This document shows positions 17,681 through 26,796 of a DNA stretch of 64,000 nt, piece after piece. The notes under the pieces were generated by a model. That model made no database searches. It was not told the origin of the DNA and saw only the letters and a list, made by a program, of their open reading frames with translations. The translations under genes and the position numbers were made by a program. This stretch comes from Kaistia hirudinis. Its GTDB lineage: Bacteria > Pseudomonadota > Alphaproteobacteria > Rhizobiales > Kaistiaceae. The stretch spans positions 186,001 through 250,000 of the forward strand of contig NZ_JACIDS010000006.1 in the NCBI RefSeq assembly GCF_014196455.1. Direction: 5' to 3'. The number at the start of each line of letters is the position of its first letter. The first letter of the stretch is position 1.

Positions 17681-19489
17681 TCAGGAGAGGGGCTTGTCCG
17701 CCGTCCCTTCGGCCGAAGGAGCGGGAGATGCGGGTGCGGGATCGGCGTCCGGCAGGGCGCTGCCGGCCTCGATCGCGGGCGCCGGTGACGGCGGCTCCGA
17801 GGCCGCAGAGAGAACGGGCGTCGTGGCGGAGGGCGTCTTCTTTATCGACTGGCTGAGCGAGTGCGCCTGCGCGGTCATTTTGCGGCCGGTCGCAACAACG
17901 CTGTGCGACAGGGCCGCCAGGCGGCGGCGAACCTTCGGCCAATCCGTGCGCGGCAGTTCGCTTGCGGCCCAGAGCGTCAGCGTGCCGAAGACGGCGCCCG
18001 GCAGGCCGGAGAGGCCGATCGGGAGGCCGAACCAGCCGGTCGGACCGAGCACCGTCGGGGTGATCGTGCCCATGGCGAGGAAGCGGCCGGAGACATCGGG
18101 AAAGAGCAGCGCGAGGGCGATGTCGGCGACGGTGAGCCACAGGCCGACGGCGATGGCCGCTGCGGCGGCGGCCGGCGTCACGGTGCCGATGCGCCAGCCG
18201 ATCAGCAGCACGGGCCCGAGGCTGGCCGCGGCGATGGAGAGGCCGCAGGCGGCGAGCATGGCCGCGTCCCCGGCGGTGACGGAGGCAAGGCCGGCCGCGA
18301 GCGCGGCGAGCAGGATCGCGCCGAGTCGGGCAATGAAAATGCGCCGGATCTCGGGCGCCGATGGCTCGACGAAGATAACATAGAGATCATTGCCGATCGC
18401 GGCAGCGGCATTGGCGAGGAACGCCGTCGCGGCGACGAGCGCGGCCGTGAGCAGGGCGCCGATCAGCAACACCGACGGCGCGGCGGAGAGGCGTGCCGTC
18501 TCGCCGAAATCGACGACGAGGCCGGCTGGATTGGTTGCCGCGTCGATGCCGAGCCGCGATGCCAGCAGTCCATAGCTCGGCGCCGCCAGCAGGACGGCGG
18601 CCGTCGCGGTCAATCCGATGATGCGGGCACGCGCGCTGCGCTGCCGCTTCTGGCGCGCCCAGGCCGGCATCAGCAGCGTCGGCATCGTGCCGATCCCGCC
18701 CAAGAGCCCGACCAGCAGGGCGAGGACGATCGTTCCAGGGAAGCGGGTGGGCGCCGCCAGCCCGCCCTCGAACAGGCCGACCCACGGCATCGGGACCGGG
18801 CTGACATCCAGGGAGACGATGGCGACGGGCAGCAGATAGCCGGCGGCGACGATCGGTGCCGCTATTGCGGCCATGGCGATTGCGGCCCGGAGCCCGCCGA
18901 AGAGGCAGGCGAGCGTCGCCAGAATGATGAGCGCATCGCGGGTTGCCGCCGCGGGCAGGCCTAGCATGCGGGACGCGACGAGGCCGGCGAGCGAGGCTTC
19001 CGCCGCCAGCAGCGGCAGCAGGGCCAGCACGATGGCGAGCGTGGCGAGCGCGCGCACCAGACCGTCGAAGCGGACGCCCAGCGCCGCGGCCAGCGTCGGG
19101 GCCTCGGTCGCGCGCAGCGCAGGAACGACCAGCATCCGCGCGGTCGCCGCGCCGGCGAGGAAGGCCGCGATGAGGACGATGCCGCTTCCTCCGCCGAGCG
19201 CGGTCGCCATCGGCGCCGCGACGAGGGCGAGCGAGCCGAGGGTCAGGCCGGCCAGGGCCCAGCCATTGGCCGTCGCACCGAAGGCGCCGCCGCGAATCAC
19301 GTCGGCGAAGGCGAGGCTGCGCATCGAAATGGCGATGATCAGGACGATGGCGAGGGGCAGCAGCGGAAAGAAGGCGGCCAGCACCGCGGGCGCGCCGAAC
19401 TGATCGAGCGCCTCGACGATCCCGAAGCCCGCCAGCATGGCGGTGCCCGCCCCGATGGCGGCTGCCTTCAACCGCGTCTCGCCGTTCAC
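17681..19489 (-). CDS. Sodium:solute symporter-like membrane protein
   Basis: A 602-residue protein with about 13 predicted membrane segments and a long cytoplasmic Pro/Ala/Ser-rich C-terminal tail (last about 90 residues). The layout and the GLRAAIAMAAIAAP and PTLLMPAWARQKRQR regions resemble divergent SSS/acetate-permease-type transporters of alphaproteobacteria. The assignment is moderate because canonical sodium-site motifs are not obvious. The GTG at 19489 (VNGETRLKAAA) has GAGG at ideal spacing; sequence before it lacks homology. It probably shares a transcript with pip just downstream. The substrate is unknown. Confidence 0.65.
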   Translation of the reverse strand: MNGETRLKAAAIGAGTAMLAGFGIVEALDQFGAPAVLAAFFPLLPLAIVLIIAISMRSLAFADVIRGGAFGATANGWALAGLTLGSLALVAAPMATALGGGSGIVLIAAFLAGAATARMLVVPALRATEAPTLAAALGVRFDGLVRALATLAIVLALLPLLAAEASLAGLVASRMLGLPAAATRDALIILATLACLFGGLRAAIAMAAIAAPIVAAGYLLPVAIVSLDVSPVPMPWVGLFEGGLAAPTRFPGTIVLALLVGLLGGIGTMPTLLMPAWARQKRQRSARARIIGLTATAAVLLAAPSYGLLASRLGIDAATNPAGLVVDFGETARLSAAPSVLLIGALLTAALVAATAFLANAAAAIGNDLYVIFVEPSAPEIRRIFIARLGAILLAALAAGLASVTAGDAAMLAACGLSIAAASLGPVLLIGWRIGTVTPAAAAAAIAVGLWLTVADIALALLFPDVSGRFLAMGTITPTVLGPTGWFGLPIGLSGLPGAVFGTLTLWAASELPRTDWPKVRRRLAALSHSVVATGRKMTAQAHSLSQSIKKTPSATTPVLSAASEPPSPAPAIEAGSALPDADPAPASPAPSAEGTADKPLS

Positions 19490-19563
19490 CCGAACCTCGT
19501 CGCGCTCTGCGCCGCGGATCGGACAGGAGTGCCCCGTGCTTGTCAACACGGCGTGCAAGAAGC

Positions 19564-20796
19564 CTATGCGCCAGGGCGGATCAGTCGCGCCGCCGGGCGC
19601 TCGAAGGTCTTCACGCCGCGCTTGAATCCCATCAGCGGCATCGCGATCTCGGCGACCGCAAGAGCCGGGTCCTTCGCGTCGAGCACGACGAGATCGGCTG
19701 CGTTGCCGACGGCGATGCCGTAATCCGTGCAACGCATCAGCCGTGCCGGCGCGGCCGTGACCATGTCGAGACAGGCCAGCATCTCGCCGCGCCGGCCGAG
19801 CTGCGTGATATTCGCGTAGAGATTGGCGATCCGGTTCAGCGAGCAATCGCCGAACGGCGTGAACGGGTTCAGGACATTGTTGGTCGCGAGCGAGCAGGTG
19901 ACGCCGGCCTCTGCGAGGCGATGTGCGGGCGTCACGCCACGCGGCACGTCATAGTCGGATTTCCGACCCATCAGGAAGAGATCGGTGGCGGGGAGAACGG
20001 TCAGCGCTACGCCGGCATGGGCGAGACGGCGGGCGTAGTCGGCGACGCGCGTGGGCGGCATGGAGGAGAGCTTGGTGACATGCCCGACCGCGACGCGTCC
20101 GCCCCATCCGCGCCGCTCCGTGGCCGCGAGGACGGCGTCGAGATGGGTCCAGCTTGGATCCAGATCGAAATCGAGATGGAAATCGACGTCGATGTCGAAC
20201 GTGGCCGCGATGTCGAAGATGCGCTCGATCTGGGCGAAGGGCTCGGTGTCGGTATAGGGGCAGCCGCCGATCAGGTCGGCGCCGTCAGAACAGGCCGCGA
20301 CGAGCAATTCATCGGTGCCGGGATCGTTCAGCAGACCTTCCTGCGGGAAGACGCAGATCTCGATATCGACCGCGAAGGCATAGTCCTGTCTCAGCCGCTT
20401 AAGCGCGGCGAAGGATCGGAGGCCAATGCGCGGGTCGACCTCGACATGGGTGCGGATTCGCGTCGTGCCCTGAAGGATGGCCTTCACCAGCGTGGTCTCG
20501 GCGCGGCGATAGACATCATCCTCGTCGAAATCCCGCTTCAGCCGGGCGACTTCGGCAATCGCCTCGGCGAGCGAACCTTCGGCGCGGCAGCGATCGAGGA
20601 TGCAGGACTTGTCGAGATGGATGTGGCTGTCGACGAAGCCCGGCAGCACGAGGCGCCCGCCCGCGTCGTGTTCGACCATGCCCGCCATCGCCTCCGTTCC
20701 GACCGCGGCGATGCGCCCTTCCGTGACGCCGATCGCGAGCGGATGATCGGCGATCTCGGGGAGGAGCGCGCCGTTGAGGACGAGATCGAATGCCAT
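19564..20796 (-). CDS. Cytosine-deaminase-like amidohydrolase with altered active site
   Basis: A 410-residue amidohydrolase of the CodA/AtzC type. The first metal pair is intact (DSHIHLDKS), as are HVEVD, HLD and GHVTKL histidines and the C-terminal YGIAVGNAADLVVLD. Two residues that catalyse deamination in E. coli CodA look replaced. The HCDE motif aligns with HLDF (Glu to Phe), and the GHDD motif aligns with ATNN (metal-site Asp to Asn). This suggests a different reaction or a non-enzymatic role. The ATG at 20796 has CAGGGA upstream. It is a single gene, 74 bases before the SSS-like permease on the same strand, so co-expression with a transporter is possible. Confidence 0.8.
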   Translation of the reverse strand: MAFDLVLNGALLPEIADHPLAIGVTEGRIAAVGTEAMAGMVEHDAGGRLVLPGFVDSHIHLDKSCILDRCRAEGSLAEAIAEVARLKRDFDEDDVYRRAETTLVKAILQGTTRIRTHVEVDPRIGLRSFAALKRLRQDYAFAVDIEICVFPQEGLLNDPGTDELLVAACSDGADLIGGCPYTDTEPFAQIERIFDIAATFDIDVDFHLDFDLDPSWTHLDAVLAATERRGWGGRVAVGHVTKLSSMPPTRVADYARRLAHAGVALTVLPATDLFLMGRKSDYDVPRGVTPAHRLAEAGVTCSLATNNVLNPFTPFGDCSLNRIANLYANITQLGRRGEMLACLDMVTAAPARLMRCTDYGIAVGNAADLVVLDAKDPALAVAEIAMPLMGFKRGVKTFERPAARLIRPGA

Positions 20797-20992
20797 GCCG
20801 GTTTCCCTGTTCCGCCCGCATGATAGCGCCGTGCGCCCGCAGCGGCAGGCCGGCCGGTGGCCCGGTGCTGCACGAATTGGCGGCATATTCGCACCTGTGT
20901 TCGGTGCGCGACGGGAAGGCGATCGCGGCGCCGGCGTCTCGCTTTCGGCGTCCGGCTATGGTTCAAAGGATGCCTTGAGAGGGAGGGCCCGC

Positions 20993-21190
20993 ATGGCCAA
21001 GGATCTGGCGGCGATTGCCGAACTGGAGAAGCGGATCGCTGTGGTCCGTGCGAACATCATCGAGCTCACCGAGCAGGCTGCCGCCTATTCCGGCGCGGCC
21101 GACGACGATCTCGCGTCACGCCGCATCGAAATGCAGCAGCGCGAGCTCGATGAGCTCACCAGGGAGCTGGACGCGCTGCAGGCCGAGTAA
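20993..21190 (+). CDS. Small coiled-coil protein of unknown function
   Basis: A 65-residue, almost wholly helical, acidic protein (MAKDLAAIAELEKRIAVV...) with leucine heptads at both ends and a short Gly/Ala hinge. The ATG at 20993 is preceded by GGGAGGG at good spacing, and codon use is like the neighbours, so it is likely real. It resembles SlyX-type small coiled coils only in general form. It is divergent from the amidohydrolase and converges on the 63-residue gene. Confidence 0.65.
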   Translation: MAKDLAAIAELEKRIAVVRANIIELTEQAAAYSGAADDDLASRRIEMQQRELDELTRELDALQAE

Positions 21191-21204
21191 TCCCACTGCT
21201 CTGG

Positions 21205-21396
21205 TCAGTGCAGAGACATGGATTCGATCAGCGGGATCAGCTTGAGATCGTAAAGCGCGCGGTCATCCTCCGAAAGACAGGCCGCGCCGCTTGCGATGAC
21301 CTTGTTGAGGATTGCGTCCGCTTTCGACATGCGCCGGATCTTGCCCTCGGCGACAAGCTGTTCGCGCGCTGCCGTCAGATAAATACGCCTGAGCAC
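21205..21396 (-). CDS. Small hypothetical protein
   Basis: A 63-residue helical protein, VLRRIYLTAAREQLVAEGK..., ending LIPLIESMSLH. The start is GTG at 21394-21396 because AAGGAGG lies five bases before it. An ATG at 21420 in frame would place that ribosome site inside the coding sequence. The short motif MSKADAILNKVIASGAACL looks ordered. I do not recognise the family. It is divergent from the arsC-like gene. Confidence 0.6.
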   Translation of the reverse strand: MLRRIYLTAAREQLVAEGKIRRMSKADAILNKVIASGAACLSEDDRALYDLKLIPLIESMSLH

Positions 21397-21494
21397 ATGG
21401 ACCTCCTTGGCTGATCGCATGGCATTATGGATCAGTTAGGGTTACCGAATCGTATCGGCCGGCGCTGATCCGGCAGGCAGGAAGGAGCGAGCGC

Positions 21495-21842
21495 TTGATC
21501 ACGATCTACGGGATCGTCAATTGCGACACGATGAAGAAGGCCCGCGCCTGGCTCGACGGGCACGGCGTCGCCTATCGCTTCCATGACTACAAGAAGGAAG
21601 GCATCGACGCGGAGCGCCTCGCGGCCTGGGCCGATGAGCTCGGCTGGGAGAACCTGATCAATCGCTCGGGCACGACCTTCCGCAAGCTGCCGGATGCGGA
21701 CAAGGCCGGTCTCGATCGTGCCGCGGCGCTCAAGCTGATGCAGGCGCAGCCGTCAATGATCCGCCGGCCGGTGCTCGATCTCGGCACGCGCCGCCTCGTC
21801 GGCTTCAAGCCGGAACTCTATGAGGCCGCATTCAGCGCGTAA
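21495..21842 (+). CDS. ArsC/Spx/YffB-family thioredoxin-fold protein
   Basis: A 115-residue thioredoxin-fold protein. MITIYGIVNCDTMKKARAWL carries the single catalytic-type cysteine (CDTM), and a typical C-terminal half follows with MIRRPVLDLG and LVGFKPELY. It matches the YffB branch of the arsenate-reductase-like family more than true arsenate reductases, and there are no ars genes nearby. The start is TTG at 21495 with AAGGAG seven bases upstream. Its redox role is unknown. Confidence 0.85.
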   Translation: MITIYGIVNCDTMKKARAWLDGHGVAYRFHDYKKEGIDAERLAAWADELGWENLINRSGTTFRKLPDADKAGLDRAAALKLMQAQPSMIRRPVLDLGTRRLVGFKPELYEAAFSA

Positions 21843-21847
21843 TAGGC

Positions 21848-23038
21848 TCAGCCCGGCCAGGCCAGCGCGCCGGCGAGGCCGTTGGCCCGGTGCTCGGCGA
21901 AGTTCTCGCGGAAACCGTCGCCTGCTGCGCGCGCCTCCTCGATCACGTCTGTGATCGCGACCGCCACGGCGACGGCTTCGTCCCGTGTGAGATTGCAGGG
22001 GTCGAGATGGACGACGCCGCTGTCGGCGAGATCATCGCGCACGCGGATCGAGGGTGAGCGCCCGGCCAGCCGGCTCGCCAGTTCCCACGCGAACAGACCG
22101 GCGTCGCGGCCGACCGTCAGCTCGACCCGGTCGATCGGATTGCCGGTCCAGTCGGGCAGGCGGCGGAGCGCGAGGCCCGGTACATTGGCGAGCCGTTCGA
22201 ACCAGAGCGTGACGATCGCCTCCTCGCGCGATCGGGTCGCAACAGGGTCCCGCTCAGCCCAGGCTTCCAGCGCCGCGATGGCGCCGACGATGCCTTCCTT
22301 GCCGACCTTCATGGCGCGACCGATGCCGCGGTGTTGCAGAAAGCTGGCCCGGACGAGGTCGCGGCGTCCAGCGACGATGCCGGCCGTCGGGCCGCCGAGG
22401 AATTTATGCGCGCTCCAGATCACGAGATCGGCGCCGGCCGCGATGGCGCCGGTGAGATCATATTCGCTCGCCATGTCGACGATGACCGGCACCCCGCGCG
22501 CGTGGCAGAGCGCCACGAAGGTCGCGAGGTCCGTCTGTCCGGTCGGGACGACATGGTGCGAGATGACGAAGACCGCCGCGGCGGTTCGCTCGCCGAGCGC
22601 CGCCGCGATGTGGAAGGGCTGCACGTCGAAGGCGGTGCCGGCGCCGATAACCCTTGCGCCGGCGAGGCGGATCATCTGGTCGACCGGCGCGCCGAAATTG
22701 ACGAGATGCCCGGACTGGACCACGACCTCGTCGCGGAGGCCCGTGGTGTCCGGCAGCCTTTCGATCGCGGCCGGGTCGGAGCCGGTCATGGCCGCCGCGA
22801 CGCCGAGCGTGATCGCTGAGGCGCTCGACGAGGTGACGAAGCCGGCTTCCGCTGCCGTGGCCTTGGCGATGACGGCGGAGGCGCGGGCCTGAAGCGACGC
22901 GATGTCGACGAACTCGGTCAGGATCTCCCCGACCGCGGCGGCCGCCTGCGGCACGACCCGCGAGGCGCCGATTGACGTCATCGTGCCGGAGGCGTTGATG
23001 ACGGGCGTGAGGCCGAGGCGCTCGTGGATCTCTGCCAT
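21848..23038 (-). CDS. SelA/DgaE-like PLP-dependent enzyme
   Basis: A 396-residue fold-type I PLP enzyme related to L-seryl-tRNA(Sec) selenium transferase and D-glucosaminate-6-phosphate ammonia-lyase. The N-terminal INASGTMTSIGASRV and the PLP lysine motif SAHKFLGGPTAG are typical of that branch. The selenium-transferase N-terminal RNA-binding domain is absent, so a catabolic lyase or aminotransferase role is more likely. The ATG at 23038 lies five bases past the SDR stop at the end of a six-gene operon with a sugar ABC transporter. That context suggests elimination of ammonia or water from an amino-sugar or sugar-acid intermediate. The substrate is not determinable here. Confidence 0.82.
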   Translation of the reverse strand: MAEIHERLGLTPVINASGTMTSIGASRVVPQAAAAVGEILTEFVDIASLQARASAVIAKATAAEAGFVTSSSASAITLGVAAAMTGSDPAAIERLPDTTGLRDEVVVQSGHLVNFGAPVDQMIRLAGARVIGAGTAFDVQPFHIAAALGERTAAAVFVISHHVVPTGQTDLATFVALCHARGVPVIVDMASEYDLTGAIAAGADLVIWSAHKFLGGPTAGIVAGRRDLVRASFLQHRGIGRAMKVGKEGIVGAIAALEAWAERDPVATRSREEAIVTLWFERLANVPGLALRRLPDWTGNPIDRVELTVGRDAGLFAWELASRLAGRSPSIRVRDDLADSGVVHLDPCNLTRDEAVAVAVAITDVIEEARAAGDGFRENFAEHRANGLAGALAWPG

Positions 23039-23043
23039 GTCGG

Positions 23044-23838
23044 TCAGCCGGGTGAGAGGCGGAAATCGTTGCCTTCCGGCAGGATCTGGCCGCCGTCGAT
23101 GACGATCGTCGTGCCGGTGATATAGGCGGCGTCGTCCGAGGCAAAGAAATAGACCGCGCCGGCGACGTCGTCCGGCGTGCCGAGCCGCCCGAGCGGCACG
23201 GCGTCCTCCATGCCGCGGATGAAGGCGGGGCTGCGATGTGCCTTCATGCCTTCGGTCAGGATGTTGCCGGGCTCGACTCCGTTGACCGTGATGCCATAGC
23301 CGGCGAACTCGATCGCGGCGGAACGGATGAAGCCGTTGATGCCCGCCTTCGACGCCGCATAATGGCCGTGACCGGGGCTCGACACCTTGGGTCCGGTGAC
23401 GGAGGAGGTGAAGATCATCCGTCCGCCGCCGCGCGCCCGCATGACGGGCAGGGCGGCCTGGGCAGCGAGGAAGGTGCCGCGCAGATTGACGCCGAGCACC
23501 GCGTCCCATTCCTCGGGCGAGATGTGCTCGATGAGGGTCCAGGGATAGATGCCGGCGTTCTGAACGAGGATGTCGAGGCCGCCAAACGCGTCGACGGCGG
23601 TCGAGACGGCGTGCTCGGCGCCGTCTTTCCGCGAGATGTCGGTCTGGACGAAGCGCGTCTGCTCCGGTCCGCCGAGCGCGGCGGCCGTCGCCTCGCCGGC
23701 TTCGGTCTCGGTGTCGGCGATGACGACGCGCGCGCCTTCCCTGACGAAGCGCGCCGCGATGGCGGCTCCGATGCCACGGGCGGCACCCACGACGAGGGCC
23801 GTGCGGCCGGCGAGACGTTTGTCGGTGAAGGCGGACAT
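23044..23838 (-). CDS. SDR family oxidoreductase
   Basis: A 264-residue classical short-chain dehydrogenase. The NAD(P) motif is VVGAARGIGAAI, the acidic IADTE after beta-2 favours NAD, then comes NAG (QNAGIYP), and the catalytic residues are S in TSSV, Y in HYAASKAG and the following K. The C-terminal ITGTTIVIDGGQ is typical. Its ATG overlaps the permease TGA as ATGA, so it belongs to the ROK-ABC operon. It probably oxidises a sugar or polyol imported by that transporter. Confidence 0.88.
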   Translation of the reverse strand: MSAFTDKRLAGRTALVVGAARGIGAAIAARFVREGARVVIADTETEAGEATAAALGGPEQTRFVQTDISRKDGAEHAVSTAVDAFGGLDILVQNAGIYPWTLIEHISPEEWDAVLGVNLRGTFLAAQAALPVMRARGGGRMIFTSSVTGPKVSSPGHGHYAASKAGINGFIRSAAIEFAGYGITVNGVEPGNILTEGMKAHRSPAFIRGMEDAVPLGRLGTPDDVAGAVYFFASDDAAYITGTTIVIDGGQILPEGNDFRLSPG

Positions 23839-24836
23839 CAGGCGAGTTTCTTCCGGATTGCGATCTTGACGGTGTCGAGCAGGACGGCGACGAGCACCAT
23901 GCCGCCCTGGATGAGCTGGGTGAAATGGGCCGGCATGCCCATGAGGTTGATGGCGGTCTGGATCGAGGCCAGCAGCAGCACGCCGGCATAGACGCCGGTG
24001 AGGCTGCCGACGCCGCCCTTCAGGCTGACGCCGCCGATCACGACGGCCGCGAAGGTCTGGAACAGCATGCCGACGCCGAGATTGGCCGTGGCGCCGGAGG
24101 TGCGGATTGCGAGCAGCCAGCCGGCGAGGCCGGCGATCGCGCCGGCGAGGACGAAGGTCGTCGCCGTCAGCCGATCGACGCGGATGCCGGCGCGATAAGC
24201 GGCCGTGGCATTGCCGCCGACGAGCAGGAGATGGCGGCCGAAGGGCGTCTTGTTCAGGATGAAGGCGAAGGCCAGCGTCGCGGCGATCGAGACCCAGGCG
24301 ATGAGCGGGACCGAGAGGAAGCGTTCGATCGCGAGGAAGCGCAGCTCTGCCGGCAGTTCCTGGGCTGAGCGCCCGCCGGAAAGCGCGACCACCAGGCCGC
24401 GGCCCCAGATATAGGCCGCCAGCGTGACGATGAAGGCGTTCATCTTCAAACGCACGACGAAGAAGGCGTTCGAGGCGCCGACGACGGCGCCGACTGCGAG
24501 CGCAATGGCGAGCGAGACTGGAACGATGAGCCAGGCGGGCGTCAGCGTCAGGCCGAGGCCGACGCCGGACTTGGCGAACAGGATGCCGATCACCATGGCG
24601 GCCAGCGCCATGACGGATTCGACCGAAAGATCCATGTAGCCGGCGATGATCAGCAGCGACAGGCCGATCGCAAGCGTCGCGACGAAGGTCGATTGCTCGA
24701 CGATATTGGCGAAGATGCCGATCTGGAAATAGCTCGGCACCGTGAACGAGAACAGCGCGACGACGGCGATCAGGATGAACCAGACGAGATGATCGAGGAC
24801 GAACTCGATCACCGCCCGGTGACGGGTGGAGATCAT
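23838..24836 (-). CDS. Sugar ABC transporter permease (RbsC family)
   Basis: A 332-residue polytopic membrane protein of the branched-chain/ribose type, with about nine or ten hydrophobic segments. Family features include GYMDLSVESVMALAAM, the cytoplasmic contact region SNAFFVVRLKMNAFIVTLA, and GGVSLKGGVGSLTGVYAGV. The ATG is at 24834-24836. A strong hairpin separates it from the binding-protein gene upstream. It works with the ATPase at 26014-26796 and the binding protein at 24898-25941. Confidence 0.9.
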   Translation of the reverse strand: MISTRHRAVIEFVLDHLVWFILIAVVALFSFTVPSYFQIGIFANIVEQSTFVATLAIGLSLLIIAGYMDLSVESVMALAAMVIGILFAKSGVGLGLTLTPAWLIVPVSLAIALAVGAVVGASNAFFVVRLKMNAFIVTLAAYIWGRGLVVALSGGRSAQELPAELRFLAIERFLSVPLIAWVSIAATLAFAFILNKTPFGRHLLLVGGNATAAYRAGIRVDRLTATTFVLAGAIAGLAGWLLAIRTSGATANLGVGMLFQTFAAVVIGGVSLKGGVGSLTGVYAGVLLLASIQTAINLMGMPAHFTQLIQGGMVLVAVLLDTVKIAIRKKLA

Positions 24837-24861
24837 GGCGGGCTCCGCGGATGACGGGCAG

Positions 24862-24890
24862 CGTGGAAGGCGCCGTCGGCGCCTTCCACG
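24862..24890 (-). terminator. Intercistronic stem-loop between binding protein and permease
   Basis: CGTGGAAGGCGCC (24862-24874) pairs perfectly with GGCGCCTTCCACG (24878-24890) around a three-base loop, giving 13 bp. It lies inside the operon, just after the binding-protein stop, with no T-run. Such hairpins usually protect the upstream mRNA or attenuate downstream expression, so the binding protein is made in excess over the permease. Confidence 0.75.
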
Positions 24891-24897
24891 AAGGCGA

Positions 24898-25941
24898 CTA
24901 CGGGACGGGCGTGACCTTGGACTCGGGCGTCTTCATGTTGCCCCAGAACTTCGGGTCATCGACATTGCCCTTGGTGATCGCGGCGCCCGGCAGCTTGATG
25001 TTCGGACCCCAGGTTTCGATCGTCACTTCGCCGTCGAGGCCGAGCACCTCATACTTGCCCGGCTTGATCTCCTGCTTGTTCACCACCTTGTCGGCGAACA
25101 TGGCGAGCGCCGCCGCCTGCGCGAAGAGCGGCTGCTCGACTTCGACCTGCTCCCAGCCCTTGCGGATCAGGTCGAGGCCGACCGGCGCGCCGTTGGACGA
25201 GACGAGCAGCACGTCGCCCGGCTTCTTGCCGGCCGCTTCCATCGAGGCGACGGCGGCAACGGCGAGATGGGCCGCATGCACGAAGACGAGGTCGATGTCG
25301 GGATTGGCAAGGAGCTGGTCGGAGACAATCGAGCCGGCGTTCGACGCTTCCCACTGCATGGCGGGCTTGGAAATGATCGTGACGTCCGGGAACGCCTTCA
25401 TCTTCTCCTCGAAGCCCTTCTGGATGTCGAGCGTATAGGGATCGCCGGGGTCGCCGAGGACCTGGAGCACCTTGCCCTTGACGGAGCCGTTCTTCTCCTT
25501 GAGCAGGCGCTCGATCTCGCCGGCGGCGACATGGCCGATCTCGACCGTGCCGGCCACCGAGGTCAGGTCGCTCGGGGTCGAGGTGATCTGGCGGTCGAAT
25601 TCCATGACCGGAATGCCGGCGGCACGGGCGGCCTCGATCTGCGGCTTCAGCGCGTTGAAGTCGACGGCTGCGAGAACGATCGCCGAGGGCTTCAGGGCGA
25701 TGACGTCATTCATCTGGCCCTGCTGCACGTCGGTCTTGTTGTCGGCGTTGAGCGTCACGGTCTTGTAGCCGACATCGCCCATGAACTTCTCGATGGCCGA
25801 GACGGATCCGGTCTGGAACTCGTCGAGCAGCGTCGGCACGAGATAATAGATCGTGCCCTTCTCCTGCGCGAAGGCAGGCGTCAGGAAGGTCGCGGCGGCG
25901 AGGGCCGCGGCGCCTGCCAGAGTTGCGATCAGCTTGTTCAT
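24898..25941 (-). CDS. Sugar ABC transporter periplasmic substrate-binding protein
   Basis: A 347-residue protein with a Sec signal peptide ([20 protein letters not shown], cleavage near AFAQE) and a periplasmic-binding type 1 fold (ribose/galactose class). Typical features are [28 protein letters not shown] and [13 protein letters not shown]. The ATG at 25941 is followed by a normal leader. Its gene lies between the ATPase and permease genes and is followed by a strong hairpin. The specific ligand cannot be read from the sequence. Confidence 0.88.
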   Translation of the reverse strand: MNKLIATLAGAAALAAATFLTPAFAQEKGTIYYLVPTLLDEFQTGSVSAIEKFMGDVGYKTVTLNADNKTDVQQGQMNDVIALKPSAIVLAAVDFNALKPQIEAARAAGIPVMEFDRQITSTPSDLTSVAGTVEIGHVAAGEIERLLKEKNGSVKGKVLQVLGDPGDPYTLDIQKGFEEKMKAFPDVTIISKPAMQWEASNAGSIVSDQLLANPDIDLVFVHAAHLAVAAVASMEAAGKKPGDVLLVSSNGAPVGLDLIRKGWEQVEVEQPLFAQAAALAMFADKVVNKQEIKPGKYEVLGLDGEVTIETWGPNIKLPGAAITKGNVDDPKFWGNMKTPESKVTPVP

Positions 25942-26013
25942 TTCGGTCTTCCCTCTTCTTCTCTCATGGACCTGCGAACGGCGGCTATCCGTCGTCCTCT
26001 CAGCGGGGCCCGT

Positions 26014-26796
26014 TTATCGGGCTTCTGCGGGCGTTGCCGGCGACGGGCGCAAGGCCTCGCCGGTGATCATGCGCACGACCTTGTCGGCGGTCGTGTCGTC
26101 GGCGCGGACATCGCCGGCGACGATGCCCTGGCGGATCACCACGATCCGGTCGGCCACCTGGAAGGCCTGCGCCATGATGTGCGTGATGATGACGACGCCG
26201 ATGCCCTGCGCCGCGATCTTCTTGATCATTTCGAGGCCGCGCCGCGTCTGCTCGACGCCGAGCGCGGCAAAGGGCTCGTCGAGCAGGACGAGCTTGCCCC
26301 CCCAGTGGACGAAGCGGTTCAGCTCGATCGCCTGGCGCTGGCCGCCGGAGAGATGCTCGACGTTGGTGCGCAGCGAAGGGATGCGCGTACCGGCGTCGGA
26401 GATGGCCTTGGCGGTCGCCGCCTCCATCTCCTTTTCCTGCAGCACGGGAATGCCGAAATAGCGCTTCACGATCTCGCGGCCCATGAAGAAATTCGCGACC
26501 ACGTCGACATTCGTGCACAGCGAGAGGTCCTGATAGACCGTCTCGATGCCGGCGGCCTTGGCCTCGGCGGGCGAGGAGAACGAGACCTCCCTGCCCTCAT
26601 AGATCATGCGCCCGGCGCTGGGCTCCTGCCCGCCCGAGATGATCTTGACCAGCGTCGACTTGCCGGCGCCGTTGTCGCCGAGCAGCGCGACCACTTCGCC
26701 GCGTCCGATGTCGAAGCTGATGCCTTTGAGCGCCTCGATGGCGCCGAAGTTCTTCCTGATGCCATCGAGGCGCAGAAGGGGCGTCGTATCGCTCAT
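26014..26796 (-). CDS. Sugar ABC transporter ATP-binding protein
   Basis: A 260-residue single ABC domain: Walker A LLGDNGAGKST, signature LSGGQRQAIEL, Walker B LVLLDEPFAAL, and His switch in ITHIMAQAF. It is half the size of the tandem RbsA/MglA ATPases and so presumably acts as a homodimer with a homodimeric permease, as in the FrcA type. Its ATG overlaps the ROK gene stop by four bases. Conserved VYQDLSLCTNVDVVANFFMG is typical of sugar (CUT2) ATPases. Confidence 0.9.
   Translation of the reverse strand: MSDTTPLLRLDGIRKNFGAIEALKGISFDIGRGEVVALLGDNGAGKSTLVKIISGGQEPSAGRMIYEGREVSFSSPAEAKAAGIETVYQDLSLCTNVDVVANFFMGREIVKRYFGIPVLQEKEMEAATAKAISDAGTRIPSLRTNVEHLSGGQRQAIELNRFVHWGGKLVLLDEPFAALGVEQTRRGLEMIKKIAAQGIGVVIITHIMAQAFQVADRIVVIRQGIVAGDVRADDTTADKVVRMITGEALRPSPATPAEAR

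Noticed and set aside
21495-21842. Arsenic resistance gene
   Set aside because: The protein has only the single CDTM cysteine of YffB/Spx-like members and there are no ars regulators or pumps beside it.
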